Shown: one piece after another, positions 43,513 through 51,491 of the stretch
Layout: each line of letters opens with the position of its first letter
Position numbering within the stretch: the stretch's first letter is position 1
Source: CBDDFN01 sp965227065
GTDB lineage: Bacteria; Pseudomonadota; Alphaproteobacteria; SPJN01
DNA length: 64,000 bases
Assembly: GCA_965227065.1 (NCBI GenBank)
Contig: CBDDFN010000016.1
Location: 42,493 to 106,492, forward strand
Direction of reading: 5' to 3'
The notes under the pieces: generated by a model
The model's database searches: none
Told to the model about the DNA's origin: nothing
The model's input: only the letters and a program-made list of their open reading frames with translations
Translations under genes and position numbers: made by a program

Positions 43513-44568
43513 TTACGGCTGATTGACCAGCTCGCGCGAACAGCCCTCAAGCGTGGTAATGAAATCGGCCCCATAGGCCCGGCTCGGCGTCTGGAAGCCG
43601 GGGCGGAACTCGCCATTGGACACGCGGGTGGCGATCTCGAGCCCCGACAGATAGGTCAGCGTGTAGCCCTCCGGCGTGCGCAGGCGCGCCACCGTCTTGC
43701 CCGACGGGCCGGTTGCTTCGGCCACCAGGATCGACCGGCCGCGCGCGCGGGCCTCATCATCGGGACCGGCGGGGCCCCGGCTGATCTGTTTCTTCAGAAG
43801 CGACTTCACAAAGCCCTGACGCATGATGAATTTCATCACCGGCCCCATGGACCCCATCTGCTTCATCGGGCCAACGGCCTCGAAATAAACTTCGATATTG
43901 GGCACCCGCGTCGAGTGCCACGCGGTGGAGACATCGCCCCAGCTGATACCGACACACTCGCTTTCACCCTCGCCGAAATCGCATTGGCCCCAAGGGGTCG
44001 CATCAAGATCAACGATCTTGTTGTCACGGCGGGCGCGGGTTGCCTCCCCCATCGCTTCGACAGCGGTTTTCATCGTGCCTTGCGAGGCTTCGCCCAGACC
44101 CGAAATATAGATTTTGAGATCGATGGCATCGGGCTGCTGCTCAGCCACAAAAGCGGCCAAGCAATCAGACGGCACAACGTCAAAGCCCACACCGGGCAGC
44201 ACCATCACACCAGCGGCTTGCGCATCGGCATCGCGCGCGGCGCAGGCCTCAAACACATCGATTTCCCCGGTAATGTCGAGATAATGGGTTTTTGAGCGGA
44301 TGCAGGCTTCCACCATCGGCGCGCTGGTGGCCGAAAACGGCCCTGCGCAATGCAGCACCACACCAATATCATTGAGCTGCGCGGCCATGGCGGCAAGATC
44401 ATCCAGCCCCATGACGCGGGCTTCAAATCCATATTGATCCGCCACTTTTTGCAGCTTGTCGGCAGAGCGGCCCGCCAGAACCGGGCTCAGGCCGCGGTCT
44501 TTGGCGATCCGTGCCATGAGGTTCCCGGTATAGCCGGTCGCCCCGTAAATCATGATTTTTCCAGACAT
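43513..44568 (-). CDS. Saccharopine dehydrogenase-like (trans-acting enoyl reductase type) oxidoreductase
   Basis: 351 residues from the ATG at 44568, with GGGGGGC upstream. Rossmann start MSGKIMIYGATGYTGNLMARIA, HCAGPFSATSAPMVEACI and HYLDITGEIDVFEAC are hallmarks of this family, whose studied member in mycobacteria reduces phthiocerol-type enoyl intermediates. The C-terminal half is typical in length. Located 20 bp after a HAD phosphatase gene. Confidence 0.83.
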   Translation of the reverse strand: MSGKIMIYGATGYTGNLMARIAKDRGLSPVLAGRSADKLQKVADQYGFEARVMGLDDLAAMAAQLNDIGVVLHCAGPFSATSAPMVEACIRSKTHYLDITGEIDVFEACAARDADAQAAGVMVLPGVGFDVVPSDCLAAFVAEQQPDAIDLKIYISGLGEASQGTMKTAVEAMGEATRARRDNKIVDLDATPWGQCDFGEGESECVGISWGDVSTAWHSTRVPNIEVYFEAVGPMKQMGSMGPVMKFIMRQGFVKSLLKKQISRGPAGPDDEARARGRSILVAEATGPSGKTVARLRTPEGYTLTYLSGLEIATRVSNGEFRPGFQTPSRAYGADFITTLEGCSRELVNQP

Positions 44569-44588
44569 TTTGCCCCCCAAACGTCGTT

Positions 44589-45200
44589 TCAACCGGTCTT
44601 CACGCCCAGCGCCTGAAGCGCAGCCTCTGCCTGCTCCGGCGCCTGGAACAGGATAGCATGAATACCCAAGGCCCGCGCCGCCTCAACATTGCGCAAGGAA
44701 TCGTCGAGAAATGCAACCGCCTCAGCCGGGTGGCCCGCCCGTTCAAGCGTCAGATGAAAGATCGCCGGATCGGGTTTGACGAGCTTTTCGCGGCCTGACA
44801 CCACCACATCATCAAAGCCCTCAAAAATACCCCATGCGGAACACAGATCATCAAAGCCGTCATCGGGGCAGTTGGTCAGCCCGACCACCGTGTAGCCGTT
44901 CTTCATCAGGCGCCGGGCAAGCTGGACCGACCCTTCAATGGTGGATTTGATCGTTTCTGGCCAGCGATCACCCCAGGCGCGGATCAGCGCTTCATGCTCT
45001 GGATAGTCTGCCACCAGCCGGTCGGCATTGTCTTTGAAGGACACGCCCCGGTCATGCTCGGTATGCCATTCCATGGTGCACACGGTGGTGAGGAAATGCT
45101 CCATCTCCGCCTCATCATCCATGAGCTGGCGGTAGAGATGGCGGGGGTCCCAATCAACCAGAACCCGCCCCAGATCAAAAACGACACATTTGATGGTCAT
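44589..45200 (-). CDS. HAD-family phosphatase (YihX-like)
   Basis: 203 residues from the ATG at 45200, preceded by GGAGTGG. Motif I CVVFDLGRVLVDWD, motif II VVGLTNCPDD, motif III/IV KPDPAIFHLTLERAG and AVAFLDDSLRNVEAARALG. Most like E. coli YihX sugar-phosphate phosphatase, in which the second Asp of DxD is shifted. Substrate uncertain. Confidence 0.85.
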   Translation of the reverse strand: MTIKCVVFDLGRVLVDWDPRHLYRQLMDDEAEMEHFLTTVCTMEWHTEHDRGVSFKDNADRLVADYPEHEALIRAWGDRWPETIKSTIEGSVQLARRLMKNGYTVVGLTNCPDDGFDDLCSAWGIFEGFDDVVVSGREKLVKPDPAIFHLTLERAGHPAEAVAFLDDSLRNVEAARALGIHAILFQAPEQAEAALQALGVKTG

Positions 45201-45215
45201 GACCCACTCCAACGA

Positions 45216-45247
45216 AAAAGGCCGCATCCGGCGGGATACGGCCTTTT
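45216..45247 (-). terminator. Terminator after rpmJ
   Basis: Reverse strand AAAAGGCCGTATCC-CGCC-GGATGCGGCCTTTTTC: a long stem with T run, 31 bp after the rpmJ stop and just before the HAD gene. Confidence 0.85.
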
Positions 45248-45278
45248 GATCTTCTTAGCCAGATGACTAATCCAGAAA

Positions 45279-45404
45279 TTAGCCCTGACGCGCCTTAAGA
45301 CGCGGGTTCTTTTTATTGATGACGTAAACGCGGCCTTTGCGGCGCACGACGCGGCAATGGCGGTCGCGCTTCTTGGCCGACTTGAGTGAATTCACGACTT
45401 TCAT
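45279..45404 (-). CDS. rpmJ: Ribosomal protein L36
   Basis: 41 residues: MKVVNSLKSAKKRDRHC..., then VVRRKGRVYVINKKNPRLKARQG (split here to respect length). It is the alphaproteobacterial 41-residue form, with a single Cys-His pair (RHC) instead of the full zinc site. Own promoter upstream and terminator downstream make it a single-gene unit. Confidence 0.95.
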   Translation of the reverse strand: MKVVNSLKSAKKRDRHCRVVRRKGRVYVINKKNPRLKARQG

Positions 45405-45511
45405 CGCATCTGCCTTTCGTGTGCCGCCCCCGTCTCGACAGGGGCCGGAAAACAAACCGCGCCAGCTCGAAAGCCAAGCTGCGCGGCTTCAAATCAGTTC
45501 ATAGGGCGCGG

Positions 45512-45540
45512 ACCATATGGACGGGGCATGCCCCTGTCAA
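45512..45540 (-). promoter_or_regulatory. Sigma70 promoter of rpmJ
   Basis: Reverse strand TTGACA (45540-45535), a 17-bp spacer containing the palindrome GGGGCATGCCCC, and TATGGT (45517-45512). It gives a leader of about 100 bases before rpmJ. Confidence 0.65.
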
Positions 45541-45567
45541 GCATCAGAAAGGGCCTGATGGTCGCAG

Positions 45568-46254
45568 TTAAAGCCCTTCATCCACCGAGGTTTCAAGCCC
45601 GCCGCGTTTGAGATGCTCTTCCAGCAGACGCGACAGCCAATCGCGGAAGCGGTGACGCACCGCTTTCTTGTCATCACCAAGCCCCAGCGAGTCCAAAATC
45701 GGGTTGCCGAACACCGCATCACCAAAGGCTGCGGTGGCCGCCAGAATGACCACATAGGCGGTATCCTCGCGGCTGCCTTCGGGCATGCCATGATCGCGCG
45801 CGGCGCGTTCCCGCAAAGACTGGATCAAATCAACAATGCCGCGAATGAGATGCTCATCCACGCCGGGAACTGCTGTTGTCTCCTCGTCCGTCATGCGGCC
45901 CGACAGCACCACCCAGGCGAGCAGCCGGGCAAAGCCCTTGTCGGACAGAACCTCAAACACTTTGTCGATCACCTGGCTGGCATCAGGGTCCACCGGGTCG
46001 ACCGTGTCGAGGATCGACAACAGATTTTCACGCAGATTGTTGAGCGTGCGCAGGGTGAGTGCGATGACCAGCCCGTCGCGGCTTTCAAAATGGTGCAGAA
46101 TAGCAGGGTGCGAAATGCCGACATCAGCGGCAATGTCCTGCAGGCGCAGCGCTTCAGGCCCGCCCTGGGCGAGCCGTTCTTCAGCCGCGTCAAGGATCAG
46201 CCGTCTGGCCTCCTCCGCCGTGCGGCGCACGCGTTTTTTCTGCACCTTGGTCAT
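45568..46254 (-). CDS. TetR/AcrR family transcriptional regulator
   Basis: 228 residues from the ATG at 46254. N-terminal helix-turn-helix: RRLILDAAEERLAQGG, LRLQDIAADVGISHPAILHHFESRDGL. The C-terminal domain (about 75-228) binds an unknown ligand. It lies 11 bp after queF on the same strand. Targets may include the inverted repeats found at 49604 and 51418, but this is only inference. Confidence 0.88.
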   Translation of the reverse strand: MTKVQKKRVRRTAEEARRLILDAAEERLAQGGPEALRLQDIAADVGISHPAILHHFESRDGLVIALTLRTLNNLRENLLSILDTVDPVDPDASQVIDKVFEVLSDKGFARLLAWVVLSGRMTDEETTAVPGVDEHLIRGIVDLIQSLRERAARDHGMPEGSREDTAYVVILAATAAFGDAVFGNPILDSLGLGDDKKAVRHRFRDWLSRLLEEHLKRGGLETSVDEGL

Positions 46255-46265
46255 AGCCCCTCGAA

Positions 46266-46727
46266 TCACCCCCGTCCGCGATATGATGGCACGTTCTGTG
46301 CCGGAACAGAAAGACCCTCGGGACAACGGCCCAATTCGCAAAACACATCAATCGGGATGCCGCCGCGCGGATACCAATAGCCGCCGATTTTCAGCCATTT
46401 GGCATCGGTCACCTGCATGATGCGCTTGGCGATCGAGACGGTACAGTCTTCATGAAAACCCGCATGATTGCGGAAGGAAAACATGAAAAGCTTGAGCGAC
46501 TTTGATTCCACAATGCGCGGTCCCGGCACATAGTCGATCATCAGATGCGCAAAGTCAGGCTGGCCGGTGACCGGACACAGGCTGGTAAATTCAGGACAGG
46601 TGAAGCGGATCACATAGTCCGTATCGGGATGGGGGTTCGGCACGCATTCGAGCACTGCCTCATCGGGTGATTGCGGAATTTGACCGCCACCGCCCAACTG
46701 GTTCAGACCGCTTGCGTCAGTCGCCAT
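46266..46727 (-). CDS. queF: 7-cyano-7-deazaguanine (preQ0) reductase, QueF type I
   Basis: 153 residues from the ATG at 46727 after AAGGAG. Active-site Cys51 and Asp58 in FTSLCPVTGQPDFAH, NADPH motif ESKSLKLFMFSFRN. Reduces preQ0 to preQ1, the base inserted into tRNA to make queuosine. Overlaps the end of queD by 11 bp. Confidence 0.95.
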   Translation of the reverse strand: MATDASGLNQLGGGGQIPQSPDEAVLECVPNPHPDTDYVIRFTCPEFTSLCPVTGQPDFAHLMIDYVPGPRIVESKSLKLFMFSFRNHAGFHEDCTVSIAKRIMQVTDAKWLKIGGYWYPRGGIPIDVFCELGRCPEGLSVPAQNVPSYRGRG

Positions 46728-47103
46728 GATCAATCTCCTTGCCGCGATAGACCGCCGCCTCGCCACAACTGTCGCGGAACACACCGACCCGGTCGATCTC
46801 ACGAAAATCGCTTTTGAGCCGCTGATAGATAAACACGGCGAGATTTTCGAGCGTCGGCACTTCAAGCCCCGGTACGTCATTCAAGAAGTGATGATCCAGC
46901 GTGTCATGCACCGATTTCATCGCCGCATCGATGGCACCGAAATCGCGCACCCAGCCCTTGCCGCGCTCAGGCTCGCCCGCAAGCCAGACCTCCACCCGGA
47001 AGGAATGGCCATGGGGCCGCCGGTTGGGATGACCTTCAGGCGCGTGCGGCAGAAAATGCGCCGCCTCAAAACGGAATTGTTTGCAAATCTCGACAATCGA
47101 CAT
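46717..47103 (-). CDS. queD: 6-carboxy-5,6,7,8-tetrahydropterin synthase
   Basis: 128 residues. Zinc-binding His in FEAAHFLP and RPHGHSFRVEVW, the LDHHFLND motif and late VFRDSCGEAAVY with Glu. Converts dihydroneopterin triphosphate to CPH4, the QueE substrate. Placed 3 bp after queE. Confidence 0.95.
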   Translation of the reverse strand: MSIVEICKQFRFEAAHFLPHAPEGHPNRRPHGHSFRVEVWLAGEPERGKGWVRDFGAIDAAMKSVHDTLDHHFLNDVPGLEVPTLENLAVFIYQRLKSDFREIDRVGVFRDSCGEAAVYRGKEIDHGD

Positions 47104-47106
47104 CGA

Positions 47107-47736
47107 TCACGGAATTCCCAGAATTTTGTGTGTTTGCACGCTTAATGACCATTTGGGGTGCGAAAGGCAATAGGCCACCGCAGCTTGCATATTGTCCGCC
47201 ACGTCGGGCCCATCCATGGGTTGAAGATAAAAATGGGCGAAATCCAGCGCTTCGAAGCGCTCGGGCTGCGCCTCGGCTTGCGGATAAACAAGCTTGAGTT
47301 CGTGGCCATGGGTTTGCACGACGGGCTCGTCCGCCTTGGGACTGACACAGATCCAGTCAATGCCGCCGGGCGCCTTGATCGTACCATTGGTTTCAACGGC
47401 AATTTCAAACCCGCGCGCATGAAAGGCAGCAATCAAAGCCGGGTCGAGCTGCAACAAAGGCTCGCCCCCCGTGCACACAACATAGGGTGCGCCACCGCCG
47501 GCCCATTGGGCGGCAACCGCGTCGGCGAGATCGCCGGCGGTTTTGAATTGCCCGCCATTCACCCCATCGGTGCCGACAAAATCAGTGTCGCAGAAGGTGC
47601 AGCGGGCAGTTGTCCGGTCCTGCTCGCGGCCCGTCCACAGATTGCATCCCGCAAAACGGCAAAAGACCGACGGACGTCCGGCGCGCGCGCCTTCGCCTTG
47701 CAGCGTGTAGAAGATTTCCTTGACGGAATAGACCAT
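47107..47736 (-). CDS. queE: 7-carboxy-7-deazaguanine synthase, radical SAM
   Basis: 209 residues. The Fe-S cluster cysteines are Cys31, Cys46 and Cys49: the C-X14-C-X2-C spacing typical of QueE rather than CX3CX2C. FYTLQGEGARAGRPS and YVVCTGGEPLLQLDP follow the family. Rearranges CPH4 into the deazaguanine skeleton. Starts 12 bp after queC. Confidence 0.95.
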   Translation of the reverse strand: MVYSVKEIFYTLQGEGARAGRPSVFCRFAGCNLWTGREQDRTTARCTFCDTDFVGTDGVNGGQFKTAGDLADAVAAQWAGGGAPYVVCTGGEPLLQLDPALIAAFHARGFEIAVETNGTIKAPGGIDWICVSPKADEPVVQTHGHELKLVYPQAEAQPERFEALDFAHFYLQPMDGPDVADNMQAAVAYCLSHPKWSLSVQTHKILGIP

Positions 47737-47748
47737 GGCCCAGCCGGG

Positions 47749-48447
47749 TTAGAGACGCTTGGCGCGCCAGCCCTCATAGCCTTTGGCGCGCAGTTCGCAG
47801 GCTGGACAGATGCCGCAGCCATAGCCCCAATCATGCCGGGCCTCACGAACGCCTTCATAGCAAGTGTGGCTGTGTTCGAGAATGAGGTTGATCAGCGCAT
47901 CATCGCCCAGCCGGTGGGCCAGCGCCCAGGTGTCGGCCTTGTCGAGCCACATAAGCGGCGTGTGCAGGGTGAAGTTTTCCGCCATGCCGAGATTGAGCGC
48001 AACCTGCATGGCTTTGAGCGCATCGTCCCGGCAATCGGGATAGCCCGAAAAATCGGTTTCGCACATGCCGCCGACCAGCTCGGTCAGGCCGCGGCGGGAC
48101 GCAAGCGCACCGGCCAGTACGAGAAATAGAAGATTGCGCCCCGGCACGAATGTGTTGGGCAACCCGTCTTCACGCGCCTTGATCTCAACATCGCGGGTGA
48201 GAGCTGTTTCCGACAACGCCCCCAGCACGGAAGCGTCAATCAGGTGATCCTCACCCAGGCGCCAATGCGGGAAGGTTTCACCGAAGGCCCGTCTGACGGT
48301 CAGCCGCGCTTCAAGCTCAATCCGGTGGCGCTGACCATAGTCAAAGCCCACCGTTTCAACATGGGAATAGTGCGACAGCGCCCAGGCCAGACAGGTGGCT
48401 GAATCCTGGCCGCCGGAAAACAGGACAAGGGCGCGGCCGCGTTTCAT
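47749..48447 (-). CDS. queC: 7-cyano-7-deazaguanine synthase
   Basis: 232 residues. PP-loop ATPase motif LVLFSGGQDSATCLAWAL, FDYGQRHRIEL, FVPGRNLLFLVLA and the zinc ligands CGICPACELRAKGY near the C terminus. Makes preQ0 from CDG and ammonia. First of the que genes, 2 bp after an HSL-type esterase gene. Confidence 0.96.
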   Translation of the reverse strand: MKRGRALVLFSGGQDSATCLAWALSHYSHVETVGFDYGQRHRIELEARLTVRRAFGETFPHWRLGEDHLIDASVLGALSETALTRDVEIKAREDGLPNTFVPGRNLLFLVLAGALASRRGLTELVGGMCETDFSGYPDCRDDALKAMQVALNLGMAENFTLHTPLMWLDKADTWALAHRLGDDALINLILEHSHTCYEGVREARHDWGYGCGICPACELRAKGYEGWRAKRL

Positions 48448-48449
48448 GG

Positions 48450-49409
48450 TTACTCGGCAGCTTCGATTTGCCGGGGCTGCTCAATATGGGTGATCTTGGG
48501 AACCCCGCGCATATGCCCGCGCGCAAATTTGGTGAGATCAAGAATGGCGGCGCGCGCCTCAGGCAGCATGGACCCCAGAATTTGCCACACATGCATCATG
48601 CCGCGCCATTCATCGAGCACCACGGGAACGCCCGCTTCGATCAGCTTTTGCTCAAGCCGGCGGCTGTCATCGAGCAGAACTTCAGAGCTTGAGACCTGGA
48701 TATAGATCGGCGGCAGGCCGCGATGATCGCCGAACAGCGGCGAGATATAGGGCGTGCGCACATCATTGGTGCCCGCATAATGCAGTGCGGTTTCGGCAAT
48801 CAGATCACCGGGGATCATCATGTCGGTCTTTAGATTGCTGATCAATGTTTGACCTGTCGCCGACAGGTCCGTCCAGGGCGACAGCAGCGTTGCACAGGAC
48901 GGCAGGGGCTTGCCCTCATCCTTCAGGCGCAACAGGGTGGCCAGCGTCAACCCGCCACCGGCACTGTCGCCGCCAATAGTGATGCTTTCAGGCTGGATGC
49001 CCTGGGCGAGCAGATGCTCATAACCGGCAATCGCATCATCCAGCGCGGCGGGATAGGGATTTTCCGGGGCCTTGCGGTAATCAATGGCAAAGACGCGGCA
49101 CCCGGCATTGTGCGCCAGCCGCCAGCACAGATCAAAATGGGTGGTGTCGGGCGAGCCGAAGACATAGCCGCCGCCATGCAGATAATAATAGACCTTGTCG
49201 GGCTGGGCGGTGGGCGTTGAGAACCAGTAAGCGGGCAGGTCACCCAGCGCAACGGGCTCGACCTTGACCATGGCGGGCTGACGCTTGAAGCGGTTCATCC
49301 GCGCCACATCAAGACGCACGCGCTCAGGCGTCATCATTTCAGGCTTGTGGATCTTGCGCTTGACGGTTACGCGCATAAAAAGTTGCACAATGAAATTCTG
49401 GATCGACAT
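48450..49409 (-). CDS. HSL-type alpha/beta hydrolase (carboxylesterase)
   Basis: 319 residues. Oxyanion motif HGGGYVFGS, nucleophile elbow ITIGGDSAGGGLTLA, and catalytic His in WRGMMHVWQ. Hormone-sensitive-lipase family (bacterial type IV) acting on short acyl esters. It heads the transcript with queCEDF, with no functional link to queuosine obvious. Divergent from the PF10118 pair. Confidence 0.88.
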   Translation of the reverse strand: MSIQNFIVQLFMRVTVKRKIHKPEMMTPERVRLDVARMNRFKRQPAMVKVEPVALGDLPAYWFSTPTAQPDKVYYYLHGGGYVFGSPDTTHFDLCWRLAHNAGCRVFAIDYRKAPENPYPAALDDAIAGYEHLLAQGIQPESITIGGDSAGGGLTLATLLRLKDEGKPLPSCATLLSPWTDLSATGQTLISNLKTDMMIPGDLIAETALHYAGTNDVRTPYISPLFGDHRGLPPIYIQVSSSEVLLDDSRRLEQKLIEAGVPVVLDEWRGMMHVWQILGSMLPEARAAILDLTKFARGHMRGVPKITHIEQPRQIEAAE

Positions 49410-49590
49410 GGGTCAGCTCCCCGCTTTTACCGCTTAGGTCCCGCTGCGATTGGCTCGCATCCCCCCGTCAAAGCCCATAACTGACAAAAATTCAATAGGG
49501 CTGTGCGCACCGCCCGGACGGGCTTGCCATTATTCCGGGCGAAAATTCACGACGCGGCGTCATTTTATGTCGCATATCGCGCTGTGGCCC

Positions 49591-49621
49591 TTGCGTCAGT
49601 GGATTAGAATAATTACTCTAA
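49591..49621 (+). promoter_or_regulatory. Candidate promoter with overlapping inverted repeat
   Basis: TTGCGT (49591-49596), a 17-bp spacer, TACTCT (49614-49619). An inverted repeat TTAGA-N8-TCTAA (49604-49621) covers the -10 region, as an operator would. It lies about 40 bp before the first PF10118 gene. The rest of the 248-bp gap holds nothing else recognised. Confidence 0.4.
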
Positions 49622-49657
49622 CCGCCACACGCTTCCTTAAGGCAATCGGGGGATCCC

Positions 49658-50515
49658 ATGGCGGACAACGCCTTTGACCATCGCACCCTGGCGATCACGC
49701 CGCGCAATGAAGATTTCGGCCTGACGGCGGACATGCCGCGCGAATGGCTCGATGATGATCCGGTGCGGACCTACTGGTTCAACGCCATGTCGATCCTGTT
49801 CCCTGAGGGCGAACGGCTGTTTATGGACTCGGTGCGGGCCTTCAAAGACGAGATTGATGATCCGGTCCTGTTGCAGCAGGTGCGCGGCTTCATCGCCCAG
49901 GAAGCCATTCATGGCCGCGAGCATGAGCGCTATAATGAGCTTCTGGAAGAGCAAGGGCTCAACGCCAGGCTGCTCGAAAAACAGTTTAAATACTTCGTCC
50001 GCTTTCTGCGCCGCTATCCTGCCAAGGCCCAATTGGCGGGCACCTGCGCGGCGGAACATTTTACCGCTGTTCTCGCCCATTCGCTGTTGTCGCGGCCTGA
50101 ATTGATGGACCGCGCGCATCCCACCTACCGGGCTATCTGGATGTGGCATGCCATCGAAGAAACCGAGCACAAAGGCGTGGCCTTTGATGTCTACCGCACA
50201 GTGACGCACGGGCCGGGCGCCTATTTCCGCCGGGTTGGACTTTTTTGCTTTGCAATGATGGGCATGAATGCGCGCATCTTCTATAATTGGTGCCGGATGA
50301 TGGCGGCGGCAGGTGAGCTGAAGCGGCCGAAAAACTGGCTTAAGCTTGCGGACTTTCTGTGGGGGCGCACGGGCTTTTACCGCCGCATGGTGCCCGAATT
50401 TTTGAGCTATTTCCGTCCCGGCTTCCACCCCTGGGACCATGACAATCGCGCGGTGATGAACCGGGCTTTGGAAACCTATCGTGAGCCGCCCCAGGCGGCC
50501 ATTCCTGCTGAGTGA
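49658..50515 (+). CDS. PF10118 predicted metal-dependent hydrolase, copy 1
   Basis: 285 residues after GGGGGA. Four-helix core with a ferritin-like ligand pattern: FIAQEAIHGREHERYN, CAAEHFTAVLAH and WMWHAIEETEHKGVAFDVY. The C-terminal FRPGFHPWDHDN is also conserved. The E...EH...E...EH layout suggests a di-iron enzyme; the 'hydrolase' name is historical and activity is not established. Tandem with a paralogue 7 bp downstream. Confidence 0.82.
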   Translation: MADNAFDHRTLAITPRNEDFGLTADMPREWLDDDPVRTYWFNAMSILFPEGERLFMDSVRAFKDEIDDPVLLQQVRGFIAQEAIHGREHERYNELLEEQGLNARLLEKQFKYFVRFLRRYPAKAQLAGTCAAEHFTAVLAHSLLSRPELMDRAHPTYRAIWMWHAIEETEHKGVAFDVYRTVTHGPGAYFRRVGLFCFAMMGMNARIFYNWCRMMAAAGELKRPKNWLKLADFLWGRTGFYRRMVPEFLSYFRPGFHPWDHDNRAVMNRALETYREPPQAAIPAE

Positions 50516-50522
50516 GGCTGAT

Positions 50523-51407
50523 ATGACTGAGTTTAACCCCGGCCAGGGCGGCCATGCCGAAGGGCCGATGGAAATCCGCGCCCGCAATCTCAACTTCAAT
50601 ATGGAAGAGGCGCTCGCCACCCATTGGCATTCCGACAATCCGGTGCTGACGGCCTTCTTTAACGGCCTGTCGCTCATGTTCCCTGAAGGCGAACGCTATT
50701 TCATGGATTCAGTGCGCAATTTCGCCCATGAGATCGACGACCCCACGCTCAAATCCCATGTCAAAGGCTTCCTGCATCAAGAGGCGATCCACAGCCGCGA
50801 ACATGTCCGCTACAACAATGCGGTGGGTGCGAAAAACAAGATGGTCGCGCCGATTGAACGGGCGATGAAGAAGTCCATCGGCTGGGCGCGCAAAGGCCCC
50901 AAAAGCGTCCAGCTGGCCGACACCTGCGCGGCAGAACATTTCACCGCCATTCTGGCCGACGCGCTGCTGCGCCATCCCGGCGTGACGGCGGGCATGCGTC
51001 CTGAAATGCGCGAGCTGTGGCAATGGCATGCGGTTGAAGAAACCGAGCATAAAGCGGTCGCCTATGATGTTTATCAGGCCACCCATTCGGGCCTGAAAGG
51101 CTATCTGATCCGTATCGGCATGGCGATGGTCGCAACGCTTGGCTTTACGTTTGGCGCGGTGGTGCACATGCTGCTGCTGCTCAAAGGCGAGAAACAGCTG
51201 ACGAACTGGAAGGCGTGGGGCGGCGCGCTTAAATATTTCTTCTGGAACCCCGGCTTCTTCTGGATCGCGACCAAAAATTATTTCAGCTATTACCGCCCCG
51301 GCTATCACCCCTGGGATCACAAAAACGCGCACTTTATCGACGCCTGGAACAAGGGCCATGAAAGCCTGCGCGGCGAGGATGGCACCTATGTTGGCGCCAT
51401 CGGCTAA
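50523..51407 (+). CDS. PF10118 predicted metal-dependent hydrolase, copy 2
   Basis: 294 residues from the ATG at 50523. Same ligand blocks as copy 1: FLHQEAIHSREHVRYN, CAAEHFTAILAD, WQWHAVEETEHKAVAYDVY, and YRPGYHPWDHKN. Residues about 200-225 (ATLGFTFGAVVHMLLLL) are hydrophobic, so it may touch the membrane. Clearly a paralogue of copy 1; terminator 36 bp after its stop. Confidence 0.82.
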   Translation: MTEFNPGQGGHAEGPMEIRARNLNFNMEEALATHWHSDNPVLTAFFNGLSLMFPEGERYFMDSVRNFAHEIDDPTLKSHVKGFLHQEAIHSREHVRYNNAVGAKNKMVAPIERAMKKSIGWARKGPKSVQLADTCAAEHFTAILADALLRHPGVTAGMRPEMRELWQWHAVEETEHKAVAYDVYQATHSGLKGYLIRIGMAMVATLGFTFGAVVHMLLLLKGEKQLTNWKAWGGALKYFFWNPGFFWIATKNYFSYYRPGYHPWDHKNAHFIDAWNKGHESLRGEDGTYVGAIG

Positions 51408-51417
51408 ACTACGCTAT

Positions 51418-51430
51418 TGACAAATTGTCA
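51418..51430. promoter_or_regulatory. Perfect 13-bp palindrome, candidate operator
   Basis: TGACAAATTGTCA, overlapping a TTGACA box at 51417-51422. Half-site-like GTCAGTAGACAGAC follows. It lies between the PF10118 pair and the SDR gene and precedes a hairpin terminator. Confidence 0.4.
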
Positions 51431-51442
51431 GTAGACAGACTA

Positions 51443-51474
51443 CAGGGCTCCATCTCAAAACTGGAGCCCTGTTT
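51443..51474 (+). terminator. Intrinsic terminator or attenuator before the SDR gene
   Basis: CAGGGCTCCA-TCTCAAAAC-TGGAGCCCTG followed by TTT: a perfect 10-bp stem, 18 bp before the SDR start. Ends the PF10118 transcript, or attenuates transcription into the SDR operon if that starts at the TTGACA box upstream. Confidence 0.7.
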
Positions 51475-51491
51475 CGTGAGGGGGGAACATT

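Noticed and set aside
46717..48447. preQ1 riboswitch in front of the que genes
   Set aside because: The que genes follow an esterase gene with a 2-bp gap, leaving no room for a leader riboswitch; none was seen before the esterase.
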